Source: Serilophus lunatus
Taxonomy: Eukaryota > Chordata > Aves > Passeriformes > Eurylaimidae
Length of the DNA stretch: 64,000 nucleotides
NCBI GenBank assembly: GCA_013399895.1
Contig: VXBA01001826.1
Location: 1,400,444 to 1,464,443 of the forward strand
Direction of reading: 5' to 3'
Positions 9,401-24,400 of the stretch are shown here, in pieces. Positions within the stretch are counted from its first letter, which is position 1. The number at the start of each line of letters is the position of its first letter. The position numbers and the translations under genes are program-made. The notes under the pieces are model-generated. The model was given only the letters and a program-made list of their open reading frames with translations, did not search any database and was not told where the DNA came from.

Positions 9401-12400
9401 TTTGATGAAATTCTCAGCCTGCTTTAGTCAGGACTCTCTCTGTGCAATTGCATTTCCACTCACACTGTAATTATTTTCATCATTTGAAAATCAAAAACAT
9501 TTTAATCCTCGGATACTTTTAGTCAAGGAAATATGATTTTTCATATCTCATTTTTTGTTTTCCAACTCCAGCCACCACTTTGGAGGCATGAGTAATAGTT
9601 TCCTTTAGTCCCCCAACTTAATATCTCTGAAGATTTTCATAATTGCAATTTGCTGTTGCATCTCTGACAGAAACACTGACCTATGTTCTATTCTGAAGAG
9701 ATAAATTCCACTAAGAGCTCCTCCTGTTTCAGTGGTGCTGAAGAGGAGAATCAAAGCTTCTCTTGAAAAATTTCCATGTGGATTCCAGCATATAAAGTAA
9801 AACTCAATTTCTACATAAATGTTGTATCACTCAGTCTAGAGGCCATGTGAATTGATAAATAATACCTTGGGATGATACAAAAGGGGAAGCCAAATGTTTG
9901 CTTAAATTTGTGTATAAAATCCTTGTTCAAGGAAAAATACATTATAAAAATAAGCTGCAATAAAAGCTTCAGTCATCCAAGTTTATCAGGGAGCCTGCCC
10001 TCCCCTTATGCTTCAGGTATATGCTAAATGTGATGTTTAGATTAACAACCTGAATGCCATGGCCTTGTCATCAAACAAATGAACCAAATGCCTGTATATC
10101 AGTTTTGTCTAGACCTAAGCATTAAATGATCAAGGTTTTATTAAACTCCCAATACATATGATCTCATCACTGAACTTTCCCTAAACTGGGACTATTGTAA
10201 GCAAGGATTTAAGAAACATATTTGCAGTTGAAAATTAGGGAAGAGGACTAGGATTGTCCAGCCTTCTCAGTCCCTGTCCATTCAAATCAGATGGCAGCTT
10301 GTTTTGTGCTGTACACTTGTCCTGGGTGTTCTCTTTTGCCAGGGGCAGATGCCATCCTACATGAACAAACACAGCAGCCATTGACTCTATGTGAGCCAGA
10401 TGTTATGCAAAGCAGAAAGGAGGCAGAAAGTCTCCAGAGTGCCCAACACCAGAGAACTGTCACGTCTCCTCCACATGAGTCTGATCAGTCTACAAGACTA
10501 GCAAGAAGCAAGAGGTCACTGGGAGGTCATTCAGTCCCAATTCCCTGGAGGTCAGCTGATGTTTATGTTCTGCAACTCCTCACTGTGGGATTTCTCCTCT
10601 CAGTGACTTGTACATGTTGATTTTGTATAACTCCTGCCCCAGGGCAGGTTTCATAACCTCTGGGCTGAAGGAAGGCAAAACTGAAGCCACTGCAGTTTCA
10701 CTCACCAGTGTAGCACCTTGGGCATCAGTCCTGTTCAGGTCTTGTCCAGTCGCAAGTATGTCATGAATGTCACAGATCATGACCTGCTCTGGAGCAGCAC
10801 GCATCTCATTGATCCTTTCCTGTGTAATCCCTGTTAAAATTCCATTTAGACCAGAGTTGGAAAAGGTTTTTGTCTCCATTTGTTGAGTAAAATTAGACTT
10901 ATGATCCTGGTTGATATGGCCTGATACCCTTTGCAGAGGATATATAGCTGAAGGGACTGTCTGCTGTCCTTCACCCTCATGATCTTTAGGATTCAAAGTA
11001 ACTAGACAGGGTCAAGTTCCAAGAAATTGTGCCTAAAGCAGCTCTGTTCTTTTCCCCAGAGGCAAATCAAGAGCTGAGACACAAGGTAATTTTTAGTACT
11101 GCATTAACCTATTTTTGTATTTTATGTAACCTCAATCTCCTCACCTTGATAGGCCATGCAAGTCTCAATGACATCCAAAGTGGGCTCATCTTCACAGAGG
11201 TCGTATGGCATGTTACCATCAGCATTTACTGCCAACAGGTCTGCTCCACTGCAAGGAGAAAACCCAGTTAGACAAGAAAGGACCTCCTCAGACATCCTAC
11301 AGCAGACAGTGCCAAACACTGGGCTAAATGCTTAGGAAAAACTAACTGGGGTTTAATAGTTGCCCAAATGCCACCAAAATATGTATAAGAAATATCTGAA
11401 GCAAAGCCATAGAGCTATGAGTGGGAAAGATTAATTCCAGAAGTAGATGAAAGGCAGCACACTACACCTCCTTCATGAGTCAGCAATGCACTATGTTGTT
11501 CTGTATCTGCTCTTTTTATACTTCCCCATGTAAAAATTTCCTAACCAAAGTGGGAACATCCTCCAAGGGATGACTGATTGCATCTTCCTCTCTGCTTCCT
11601 CCATTACAAAGGAAGGGCTAAATTTTAAATGCTCATCTCCCAGATGATAGAATCACAGAGAGAAGTCTCCCTCCCTGAGGGAGAAGCAGCAGGCGCTCCT
11701 GCGCAAGGCAGCAAGTTAACATTCCCTGTCACTCTGGCAAATGGAAGAGAGGGTTCCATCCAGAGGCAGGACTACCTGCTCCAGGCAGGATTCACAGCAG
11801 GTGCTCATCAAATGGTGCAGCTCAAAACACACCTGGTTTCCTCCACCTTCCTGGTAAGTCTACAAGACTTGAGCTTTAGGGCAAAGACTTGAACTTTGAG
11901 GCCTTGATGAAGTCAAGTGGAAGGTCCAGTCCAAGCATTCTGCATTCCCACTGGGGAACAAACATGTTACAGGAAGCAAACTGGTTATTAATTTAGATCC
12001 AGTAAGACAGGTCACAAAGTTCACCCAGGTATTTGAACTATACAAACACACTGCTGCCCTTCTACAGCAGTGTCTCCTTGACTGGGGCTGGAATATCTGA
12101 AATGGTGTTTAAGAGCTTGAAGGTGGATCCTGCTGGCTGCTGCTATTTCTACCCACTCAGTGACAATGGTTCCAAAAGCACACACGAGCACACCAAATTA
12201 CAGGCAAAAAAATGACAAATTTTGGCCCAGTCTCCAGAAGCTTCATAATACCAGGTCACCTAGGGTTTTATTCTGTCTCCTCAGTCTTTAGGCTCTTCCT
12301 CCTCCACCCCCTTCTCCCCCAGGCAGGAAGGAGTCCCATGAACAGCTGAAAAGCAGGAAATAGTCACCACCGCTGCAATCTCACAAGGTACTAAGCAGAC

Positions 12401-15400
12401 TCAGTTTCCATCCACAGAAGCTGTGGGTAGAATCAGATCTGCAGTAAGGACAGACATAAAGAGCCACCTACTGCTGGATGAGGATCTTCACCAGGTTGAT
12501 ATGACCACACGTGGCTGCTGCATGCAATGGAGTCCACAGCTCATTGTCCTTGGCATTGACATTGGCCCCATGGTTGAGTAGAAGCTTGACTATGTCTTCA
12601 TAGTTGTCAATACAGCACTGGTGGGGAAGAGATGCAGATAGATTTTTTTTTAAACTTTTGGAAGATGAGGGCTCATACTTGCTCTGTTGTAAAATAATAA
12701 AGGATAGCTGGATGTGGATGCCTATTTAACCCTGCACTGTTTGGCAACAAGCAACTCCAGCAGAGTTAAATAGCAGCAGGTCAGAAAGGCACCATGCAGA
12801 ACACCTACACTGGGCAGACCAAAGGTCACTGGTGTCTTACAGGACGTTCTGGTATGGGGGCAGAACCAGGAGGGAATAACAGCAAATATGCTCACAGCTT
12901 CTATTCCACTGGTCTTCCATACTGAAGAGCAAACATATCAGAAATACAACATAACCAGTATAACCACATACCAAGGGATGAGCTGACAAGGTGACATTCC
13001 CTGTTCTTAGGGAAAATCCCACACACTGGCATGTGATTAGTAAAAGTCTTCTCTGCAGCTCATACAACCTACCACAGTTATCTGCAGAGGTGCAAATTGG
13101 ATTCCTAGAATTCTGAGGTAACTTTACAGGGCACCTTTCATTTCCTAAAAAAAGACCAGCATCCTCCCTGCCTTTATAGCATAGTCACAAAGGCAGCTGG
13201 CAAGAAAGGCCTCAACCTCTTTTCTTTGGTGAAGGTGGAATTTGCTCTTTGATCCACCTTGTGCTCACTTCTTGACATGAAAGTGCCTGTGACAAAGACA
13301 CTAAAATAAGATTCATTCTTGTGCAAAAAGCCTGTTTGTGGTCCATGCATTACTGCTGACCCACACAGGAGACTCACAGCTCAGCACACAATATGGGCCA
13401 CTAACAGAACTGAATTCCAACACACAACAAGCATTTTAGCAGCTGAGTGACAAGGACTCTTTATATTTTTCTATTTCTATTTGGTATTTGTACATGGAAG
13501 TGAGGTTAAAATTGTGCCTGTCACAAAGCCAGGTTATCACAGAAGTGTAATTGAGTCCTTCACTGCAAGCCATTGCTAATAGGCAATTGTGCTCACTTAG
13601 GGGCTTCTCTCTGATCAGCAATTCATTTAATTCTGGTGGATGCAAAGCTCCCACCTCAACTCCCAAATGCACCTTTACAAAAACTGATCACTCAGTGGGC
13701 AAGATGGGATTCTCCATGGCTTCAGTACCTAGCTGAGAAATCAAGGAGGCTGTCAGCATTTCTCTGTGTGCAGGATAACATCTCTTTGGAGAGGTGCTGG
13801 TGGTGGGGGGGACCTTTTTTTCTTCTTGGAGTCAGTTTGCATTTTTAAACAAACACCATCCAGCTTTGTAGAGAGCAGGCGACTTGCTAAAGAATCCAAA
13901 ATCCCAAGTCAGTGGGAGCATTTACAGCAGGGACTAATGGCAAGAAAACCCTGAGTCTCTGTTCCACCCTCGGAGTGCCTGTGACAACCGTGCCACTGTT
14001 GTTTGGGCAGCGGAGGCGGCAGCTGCCAGGCACGGCCAGTCCCACAGGCCTTAGAAAGAAGAACAGAAAAAACCCTTATGGGATCAGCACAGGGGCTCCA
14101 AGGAGGAACACAGACTTACACACCACTACAGCAAGTCTGTTTTTTAATGAGGATCAGCTCATACAGACTTTGGCAAGTCCCTGAGCCTACAGTGACAAGC
14201 AGTGAGTTCCTCAAGCGCCCTTGGCATCATTTACTTAAACCATTTTCAAAACTTGTGGATTCCTAAGTTCTCTAAATTTGAGTTAACCTGCTTTAAGAGA
14301 CTGCACAGTCCTACAAAGATTAGAGCATGGGAGAAATGTTCAGATGTGAAGTCCAGCCATGATTTCTCATCTTTTATTCTCAATGAATAAAGTCTAGGAT
14401 ACAGCAAGAGAAGGGTTTGATCTCTTTACTTCCCAAGAAACTGAATTGCCAGCACAACATGGTGATGTTTCACTGCTTTAACTGAGCAAAACAATGAAAT
14501 ACAAGACATCTCTCTGTTCAACTCTGACAGGTCTGCTCAGAGGGCAGCAGGGAGCTGTGACCTCTTCCCACGCCTCACCTGATGCAGCGCAGTTAATCCA
14601 TCCTCATTGCACAGGTCAGGGCTGATGTTGCTCTTCAGCAAGTAACACACTGAAAGGGAAGAACAAAGGAGAGTCAGAGAGGTAATTATAACACATCTCT
14701 TTGCTCTCAGCCAGCCCTGACCAGTTCAAGACAAGGCAGCCCACACTATCAGGGCGTTCCAGTGTGGGCAAAGCTGCAGGAGGCAGAAGCCCAACACTGG
14801 TGTGTCACCTCAGCGCCAGTGACAAAGAGTCTTCTTGGATTTATCCAGCAGAGAGCACCAGCACACCATTTTCCCCCAACTTCCTTCCAAAGGAGACTGT
14901 GAGTATAGCTATCATCTTCATACAGTTGTGCTGGAACAGTCTCCATTTTCACCTTGTGCTTTGCAATGTCTGAGTGTAACCACTGCACTCTGCAGCCCAG
15001 GAGAGCTCAAAGGCAAGGAGGGATTTTGGGATCCTGAGTTACAAATGCAAGAGAGATCTCACTGGGAGAGCTGAGGTCTTGCCTCAAGAAGTTGTTAATC
15101 CGTGATGATAAATCCAATACATTCAGGGCCCTGCCAACTCTAAATACATCAGGGTTGCTTTGGACACTTCACTTGAGCTGTTGGGTGTTTGGAGAAAACT
15201 TCCTGGAGGCTTTATTTTTAATTGCTGCTTTGGGGGGGAAAGGATACGATTTATTCCATTAAAATGCAAATTTCTGAAGCGCACGAGAAGTCAATAGCCC
15301 TTAGGTGAAAAATAAAGTTTGGTCTGAGGTACAGATCTTGCACAGGGCAATAGCAAAAAGGCTGGCAGAGAAAATAAATAGGAACACCAGATCTCTTCAA

Positions 15401-18400
15401 ATTCAACACTGCTGACAGGTCCTGATGAACCATGCCCATATTCTGTTCTTTACTTGCTCATTCCCTGCTTTTTCTCCAGAGATTTCACTATCTAATGCTT
15501 TTTCTACCTCAAATGTCACTGACAGCACAAGAACAAGCCAGAGGTTCATAATCATCTCCCCGGGGCCAGAGTAGCAACAGATATTCATGCCACATCTTAT
15601 TTGATGGCAGGAATGGAAGCACTGAGTGAAACTAGAGCTGCAAAATAAGGAACACTGAGAGAGCTAAAAGGGCAATAACCATCCCCAGACCTGGCAATCA
15701 AAACCACTGCAAGGCTGATCGCCCCAAAGCATCCTGCAGCCTCTAATCCCTGTCCCACTGTCAGAGGGAGCTCTTTCCCCAGCACATCCACAGGGAAACC
15801 CATCTGCAGGGCTGTCCCTGGAGACAGAGCACTTCTGGCATTAAAAACAGAACATGGAAAACACACCCACATTGACATCAGCGCTGATTTATGAAGCTTT
15901 GTTTAAAAGACCTGGAAAATGCACTCACAAGAAAGGCAAATCGAAACCAAAGTGAAATTTTGTTTGGAAGCCGTGGGTCTGACGTTATCAAAAAGGAAGG
16001 CAAAACAGGAAAGTGAAATCAAACACTTTAAATCACAGACCTGTTTCACCCAACTCAAAATGAACGCTTGGATTTACATTTGCTGAAAATAATTTCAAGG
16101 CATTGACACCTGCTTGATGAAAGTGATGCAAAAAAAACAGAATACAGCAAAGACAAAAGGCATCCACCACTGCCCTGAGTCCAAAGCCTCTGGGTTCTTT
16201 CCAGCTCAAAGGCCAGTGCAGGAAGCCCATGCCTACACTCGGCTCACACCCCCAACACTTGCATGCTTAAGAGTAATAAGAGTGCTGAACCCCAGCCAAT
16301 GTATCCAATTTAATGACTGCTTCTGGCCAGCCCTGAGCTCTTGCTCCCCTAATCCAGGCTGAGTGATAGTCGAGTCTTCCTTCACCAGTGAGTCTGGCTG
16401 CCTGTTATTTACCTCATATGCTGTGCCATTAGGGTTTTAATTCAATCTCAGTCAGTTAAGTGCCATTGTGTACTAATGACATGCCGCTCCATAATCATGT
16501 TTTGCCTGATTATGGAGATTTGGACAAGTAGATGCTGGCAGATTAACCTTACAAGTGCTGTCTCTCCACGGGAAGAAGTAGCATAAATCCCAGCTTGTTA
16601 CGGAGTATGGAGTTTTGTTTGAAGGCACTGTGATCGTGGCTTGACAGAGCTTGTAAGAGGCCTTGAAGGGTTAAGGTTCTGAGAAGTATTTATCTTACAC
16701 CAAAGCAGTTTTGAATTCTCCACTAACCCCTGCAGCAGCCCTCATGTTCCCAGTGCAACACCCCTTGGCTCCTGTTTGCCCTTGGGACAAGCCCACCCTA
16801 TTTCTCAGTATCTCCCAACACACTGAAGACTGACAACCACAAGACACCGGAGAGGAGCACAAAAAAGTCAGATAATGAAGCTAGGTATGAATGTGGTACC
16901 AATGAGTGCAGGGAACACAGGGCATGAAGAAGAGATCAGACTCCTTTCCAACCAGTCTTAAGCTGAAATTTGCATCCCAGAGTTAGGCAGGGGAGCTCTC
17001 AGGGATCTGCAGGGGAGCACAGGGCTGGGCACCAAGTCCTGTTTCTTTTCTCTAAAGTCAAAGGGATGTTGTCTTCAGTATTCCTCATGCTCCAGACAAC
17101 AAATCCCGACAGCTAGGCAGAACTCCAAGAACTTTGATTTCCTTTTCCATATGCCCTGTTTTTATAAGTAAGGGGATTTACCCAGTGTCCTACCAAGCTC
17201 ATAGCACAACACAGCCCCATCTCCTACCTACCACCTTAGCAGCAGGGCAGGGGGTGGCAAAGAGCAGCTTCATTCCCCCCTGGAATTCATTCCCTGGAAG
17301 CTGCAGAGGGACACGGAAGGAGGACACAAGACACCTTCCCCTTGCTCACTACCCAGGAGCAGCCCCTCCTAAAGCATTGGGAAAAACAAGTCTTCTTCTC
17401 TAATAAACTTCAGGAGAAATGTGCATTTGTGGGTTTTCCAGTGCCTTAAGAATAGGAAAGGGGGGGCACAACTGCAACACTTTGCAGTGCTGAAAGCTGG
17501 ACCCTCACCTCCAGGGCTGTGGCTCTGCCACTGACATGCTCCACTGCTAAACACACACCATAAGGGAGAGGGACCTGAGCACGAAAAGTGCTTCTCTTCA
17601 AGCACTGCTGGTGCCAAAAACCTCAATGCAAAACCCAACACCTTCTCCCCCAACTCCAGGCATGACTGATGCCATACAGGCAGGAAACAAATGCTCCAGC
17701 TCCCAAGGACACACATTAATCACTTGGCACCAGCTGATCACCTTCTGTCGGCTCAAGCCTCAGCCCCCACTCACGGAAGGCCAATCCCCCCATATGCCCA
17801 TGGTATGGTATGGAAACAGGTCCTCTGTGAGCCCAAACCATCCTGAGCCCAACAGGACAGCCTTTCATGGCCCAAATCATTGGGTTCAGCAAAGCAGCCT
17901 CCACTTTAACACTTCTTACAGAGTTCAGTGCTGAAAATGTTGAGCTCTGGCAAATCTGTCCTTGTGTTCACATAGGTGGGGGCAGGTGGGGAGCAGGGGC
18001 TGGATGCGTGGATAGACTTTATTACATGTCAAGCACAAGTTGAGGGAAGCAATTTCAAATGCATAGCAAATGAAGGAATGAAAATGAATACAATAGGAGC
18101 TGGGTGAACAAATTGTTGTGAATAATTCATTGCAAATTATATTAACTGAACAATCACTCAAATGTATTTTCCATTATTCTGCTTGCTCTGCCTATAATTG
18201 AACCTCTCACACGCCAAGATGGTGTACATTAATCTTCAATTTATATTTCATCATTCACATCTGTGCTGTGTTAAATGGAAAAAGCTCCCACAACAGCTGT
18301 GAAAATACAGCCTTGGTTTTAAGTCACCCTCCATCACATGTCCTGGGGCAGCCTCAGAAAGATTCTCCTTCTCAAACACAGCAAACTCACTCCTCCCAAG

Positions 18401-21400
18401 CATTTCCAAGCCTCACTTATTCTCCTCAAAATCTATAAAGCAGAGGGAAGACAAAAACAACACTGCAAAGGCCCTACAGGAAATTCAATGTGGGGGGTAA
18501 TCTCCCACCTGAAGAGATATTCCAGCACTATCATTTTTCATCAGTGTTACATCCCACTGAGTTAACACTAGAGACAGCTTTTCCAGAAAAGTTCCTAAAC
18601 CAGGTGAAGACTTTTCCATGGAGAAAAAGAGTCTTTGTTAGTGCAGTTCCCCCTAAATCAACAAGCTACACCATATAATTCTGGATACTATTACACTCCC
18701 ATCTACACCAAGCTTGCATACCTCAAGTATTAATAACTCATAAGAGAAAAAGCCAACTGGAACTGATACAGATACCATGGAGGGGAAAAAACCAACAGAC
18801 ACCTTCCTGATAGGAGGTCCTGATTCCTCCCAAAAATACACAGTGGCAAACTCTCTATGCTGCTGAGCAGACTTACCTGTCTGTTCGAAGTTTACCTACC
18901 TACATGGACCATTAGTTTTTAGAAATCCAGGTTTATCTTGATGCTTTACATTCAACAGTTTCTTTTAGAAATCATTTAAACTCTTCTAGATCATTTTTTG
19001 GTTCTCAGACCCCCCCTAAAAGCTACTATAGCACTGAGGTTTCTGTGGCAGTAATTCCCATAAATTCATACCTGATTTCACCGAATAAAATGAAGTTTTA
19101 CTCGGGTTAACACACACTTTTTCATATTGTTGCAAATCATTTCCACCCAAATGTGGCTTTAGCTTAAAATCCAGTGTAGCAGAAGAAAGTCCTCCCAGCA
19201 CTACTTATAATGACATACCAGTGGTGTCTGTGCCACACAGGGATGCTGGGAAAGGTCTGGAAAAACTGATCCCATCCTGCCAGGCACAGGACTATGGATG
19301 GGCTCAGCTACTTCCAAGCTGCATGTTTACTGCTGTGGTTTTGCAGGGATATTTATTGCACGGGAGAAACAATGCCAGGAAAACAGCACTGAAGCTGTGA
19401 GCGTCCTGCCAGCAAAGCATCCAACTTCCTAGCACAGCATACTATGATATTCACACTTTTCAGTATATCTAAACACTGAGCAATAACAGGATGAACTTAC
19501 TCAGCCTTATCCTCTACTCCCTGCAAAATACAACTGATAGCCCATATTGGTCCATTGATAAAGCCTGCAGCTCCCTAAAGCTTTTCTGAAAGACAAAAAT
19601 CCCCACAGAAAACTCAGGCAGCTTCAAACATGTAGTATACCTAAAAATAAATATGGCCCAGTTTGCCTGCTGAGCCAGCGACCGAGACATCCCTTCATGA
19701 TTGATCACCGAGCTGTCTCGGGAAGGTTCAAAGCCTGTTAAACACTTCCCACCTAGTTTATAGCCGGGCACACACGTTGCTTCTAATATATCCACAAAAT
19801 CTGGGAAGTTTGGAGTGAGGCCAGCAGAGCCCCATCTGCTTTGTGCCATCCTCACACGGGCAGGGACACTGCACACTGCTACACTCAGCCCAGGTGCTGC
19901 TTCTCTCAAAGAAAATCTATTTCGACTTCGATGCTTCTTGCTTACGAGGGCACAGCCCTCCTCACCCCGAGGAGCCTGTTTCTGCAGGCTCCTCCTGCAG
20001 AGCTGCAGGCCTGGCTTGTGCACAAGTTTTAGTCTGACAGCAAGAACTGCCAACAACTCAAACGTATATTTAATGCGTAGAGCCCAATTCTTTCTACCCC
20101 TCTCTATGCCTATTTCATTCCACTTTTGCTTTATTCTTTGGCCTTTATCCATCACTGTAGCACCAGAGCAAGATGATACCAAGGGACAGTGTCCTACAGC
20201 TGTGACTTGTAAGGACAGGCCACAGCCTGGCTCCTAAACCCTTCTGCATCCAACATTTCTCTTGCTCTCCAACAGGACTTCAAGCTCTGATAATCCATTT
20301 AGTGCTAGTGATGCTAAAGCATCTTTCTTTAATGGCTGCCACTCACCTGGGATTACTTGGATAAATAAGTGTGCAAGTTACCCATCTGCAGCCAGCAGTG
20401 CTCAAAGGACACAGCAGAAACAAAGCCATATTCATTTCAATAGGGAAAACAAAAATTAGAGGATGACATCTTTTTAAGGATATAGTGTCATGTTCAAAAT
20501 TATCCTCCTGTCAGACTAACAGTGAAATTGGTCCACAATGAAGATATTAAATTCATAAAGCAAAACTAAAGTCAGAGATTACTTCCTTGGTTTCCCATTT
20601 CTCATCTGTTATGATAAATAAATAAATAAAATAAATCATTTTGATACGGTTTTTAAACAGATGATGAGCTTTGAAAGGGATGAGTGTTTTATATAACCTT
20701 GGGGCTCAGCTGCCTTCAGCAGGGTTGCTGTGGGCGGAGAGCCAGGAAAGCAGATTCCCCACTATCACTGTGACAGACACCTGGGCTGCCAAAGAGCATC
20801 TTTTCTAAGAGGCATTTTGGAGTAGGTATTTGAATGGTGCAAAGTTAAAGAGTACTAAAAAAAATATTGAGTCAGACTTAGGAAGATATGGACCAAGCAA
20901 ACCAAGGCCAAGTTACTCAAGCATGACTCAGAAGCCGTAGCAATCAGCAGAACAATCCTGACTTTTAGGGTGTGATAGGGCATAGAGGAAGTCATCCCAC
21001 TGTTGTTGGAGCCACACAATTCAGTGGCCTGTGCAGGGAACACCAGAGAAAGCAAGGGACGAGGGACATTTCTCATTTCTCTTTGTATTTCAGGCTTAGA
21101 CAAATGGCAGCTACAGACCCAGTAATTCAACAAGGACCTCCAGCTCTCCTACTGCTCTGGCTACTTCCAGCTTTCTTCCTAGAAAAAAACTCTTCTTGGA
21201 AGTTATGACAACACATGCAAATCCTTTCAGACAACACATCAAAGCCTTTTATCTGAGCAGCACAGAGGATCCCACTTACATACCTGTTCAGAAACATCTT
21301 TTGATGTATTGGACTGAAATCTACCTACTGAGACAGGCAGCAGGCAGCACCTGTGATGTCTGTACTAAGCTTATTAGAAATTAAATCTTTCAGGGTTCCA

Positions 21401-24400
21401 AAAAAAAAAAATGCACCTAAAATATTAATTTGCTTTAATAGAAATGGCAGCCTAAGTAGTATTCAGATAAAAGGGAGCAATAGTGTTAGGAAGGAAACTT
21501 TTGCAGCTGTTTCAGTCCATGAAGAGCTTCCCCAGCTACACTAACATAAGAACTTAACAAGTGATCAGAGGAGCAGAACTGCAATACCCCTCAAACTCCA
21601 CGCAGAGCCAACCTGCCAGCATTTGCAAGAGGATACTCTAATATGCTCTGTGTAGCAGGAAATAGTTCATATGGCCATTTGAAAGTGATTCCAGAGCCTC
21701 TGCCTCAGCTCATATTTCAGGCATCCTATGGCCTCAGCTAAGCAGCTGTATGGTGACCTGAACCACATGAATGTTTTTAAGAGTCTCAATTATAAAACAG
21801 GAAACTTTCTATTTAGAGTAACGGAAAAGAGGTTTTGGTGGAGGGGTGCGGAAATACATATCTGCTTTTCAAGCTGCCTTAAGACCAAATGATTCCTCAT
21901 AGGGACAGCTTGCTAACCACATACCAAGAGCTCAGACTGGGCTCTCCCCCATCCTCTGCCCACCTGTAGAGACCTTTGTTCCCTGTTGTGCCTCTCTAAC
22001 CTTGCCCAGGTCTTTAGAGAGGCTCTAAGTCCTCTGACTGTTTTGGTACCTTCTCCACTGACCTCAAGTAGCATTGTTTGGGTTCCCTCACCTCCCCAGC
22101 TTTGCCTCCTTTTAGTTTAGGATGAGTATATTGGGGAAGAGGGTCCCTGTCAAACCCAGCTCTGTGTGACATGGTCACAACAAGAGCTGGTGCCAGCTCA
22201 GATGTGTCTCACATCATTACCCCACACTGGAAACTACAGAGAACACACCAGGACATGGAGAGTAATCTGCTGAACCATCACCCTCTGCTCCACAGTACCA
22301 CTTCTTACTGGAAATACTGTGGGGTTTTGTCACATAAGGAGAATATGGTTTAATTTTAAAAAGCAAACACTACAGAAAAAAACTTTCATGCAAATTTGGC
22401 AGCAACCTGAACTTTACCAGAGAAGCACTGGTGATCCTCAGCAACCCTTCTGTTTTTGCAACTTGTATTATTCAGCAGCAAATTTTATACAATTTAGAGA
22501 CCTGAATTTCAACAATGCCTTTCATCCAGAGATCTCCCAAAGTGCTGCTGCTCTTAGTGGAGTGAGGTCCTGGCTGTCTCCTGGGATTTTACGATGAGTT
22601 TTTGCCTTGTTTCACAGATGTGGCATCTCAGCCTGAGTTAGACCAAAGCTCTGGAGGCTCAGGGACCTTTCTTTGCCAAGGTCACAGTGACAGTCCATGG
22701 CACAGCTGTGACACTGCCCTCGAGTCCCACGTCCCAGCTCTGTGGTTCAAGCACAAGAAAATTCTACTTTCCCCCTTCCTCTCTGTTGCTCAGCCAAGAA
22801 GAAATAAACAAAGCAGTTGAAGCCTCAGCACTAACAGCTCTGACACCAGCAGACCCCACGGTGAACCCTGTATTTCCCGAGTTCGGTCATCATGTCCATG
22901 GCTATTTCAAAAAGAAAAGCCCAAGCTGTGGCTTGGCAGCAGGTCTCAGCTGGCATTGCTCCCTTGGGAAGGCCCCTGCTTGGCTCACACCTGTGTGTTG
23001 ACCCCACTGGGGACCTGGGCTGGGCAACGAGAGTGAATTACAAGAAGTTGGGGTGGGCAAGGTGGATGAGCAAAGTCACCCACAGCTTTGTGACTGCCCA
23101 TGGGGAGGCAGCTGAGAGCCTGACAGGTCACTTAGACCTCAGAAGAAAAGAAAAAGTCCAGCTTGCTTTCTTTCCCCATCTTTTCCCTATCCACAGACAC
23201 CAAGTGCCAGCCTCACGTGAACTCACGACAGCTTTTACTGCCAGTTCTCCTGTGCTGAGCTTCCGGCACTTTGATGCAGTAAAGAAAGGAACTGCACACG
23301 GGGTCAGGAGCACTTTCTTTTTCAGTTAGTGTCTCCTTTGCTTCAAAAGCAATCTCCCATCACCTTAAATCTTTCATCTGCTCAATACAGCCTGAACTTG
23401 ACAAACCCCTTCAGATCAGAGGTGGGCGGAGAAAGAAAACTTCTCCTTCTCAGCCGTCCTGGCAGGGGAACAAGGATTCACCCTCAAGGAAGAGAAAATC
23501 TGGGGTCCAAACCCACAGGCACAGCTCATACCAGGGTTGTGAGCTCCCAACACTAACCAGACTGCTCTGACAGCCTTCAGGGGCAGCCTGGGAGTCTTTT
23601 ACTTTGCAAAGAAAGGAGCTGAAAGTCTCCTGCAGAAAGTGCTTTGCCTTAGTGCTTCAGGCCAGGCTGCTAATGTTTCATGCTCTGTGAGATGAGCACT
23701 TTAGTCTCTGCACGTACACTGATCTATTTCTTTTTAATTCTTTGCTTTGTCTTTACGTGCTAAGCTTATTAATATCAAGAAGATGCATAGTTTAAAACAC
23801 CAAATTAAAAAATATATAATTCCTACAGCTCTTACACAGGTATAAAGCATCACATTTATCAGAGCAGTATCTCTGAACATCAAAGCCACAACTCCATGAT
23901 GCTGGTAACAAGGAGTTGCAGGCTACAGCAGGAAGCAGAAACAGCCCAATATATCCCACTTAGAATCACAGAATTATTAAGGCTGGAAAAGACCTTTAAG
24001 ATCATCAAATCCAACCGTGTTGATTTCTTTCCGTCCCTGTGAGAGGATTCCTGTCCTGACATTAAAACCCCTGTCCAACTCTCCAGGTTTGTGTTGCAAG
24101 TTAAACGTGTCCCCCACTCTCAGCAGCCAGAGACAGCTCAGAGGAGTTCTAGTTTTCCTTTCTGCACAAGCAGAGAACAGCTTCATTTTGCCAAAGGATA
24201 TCACATTTCCCAATAAAATGGTAGTTTGCAAAATAATTAACAGTCATTAAAATTCCCCATTAAGTTTTGCCACTAGCAACAGCAGGCCCATTCTCCTCTC
24301 CACAGCAGTGAAAACTGCTTATTTCTGTATGAAACCCAGTGTTGTTAATGAACCATTTTATCCCAAGAACTCCCTCACCAGCAGATCCTTCTTATTGGCG

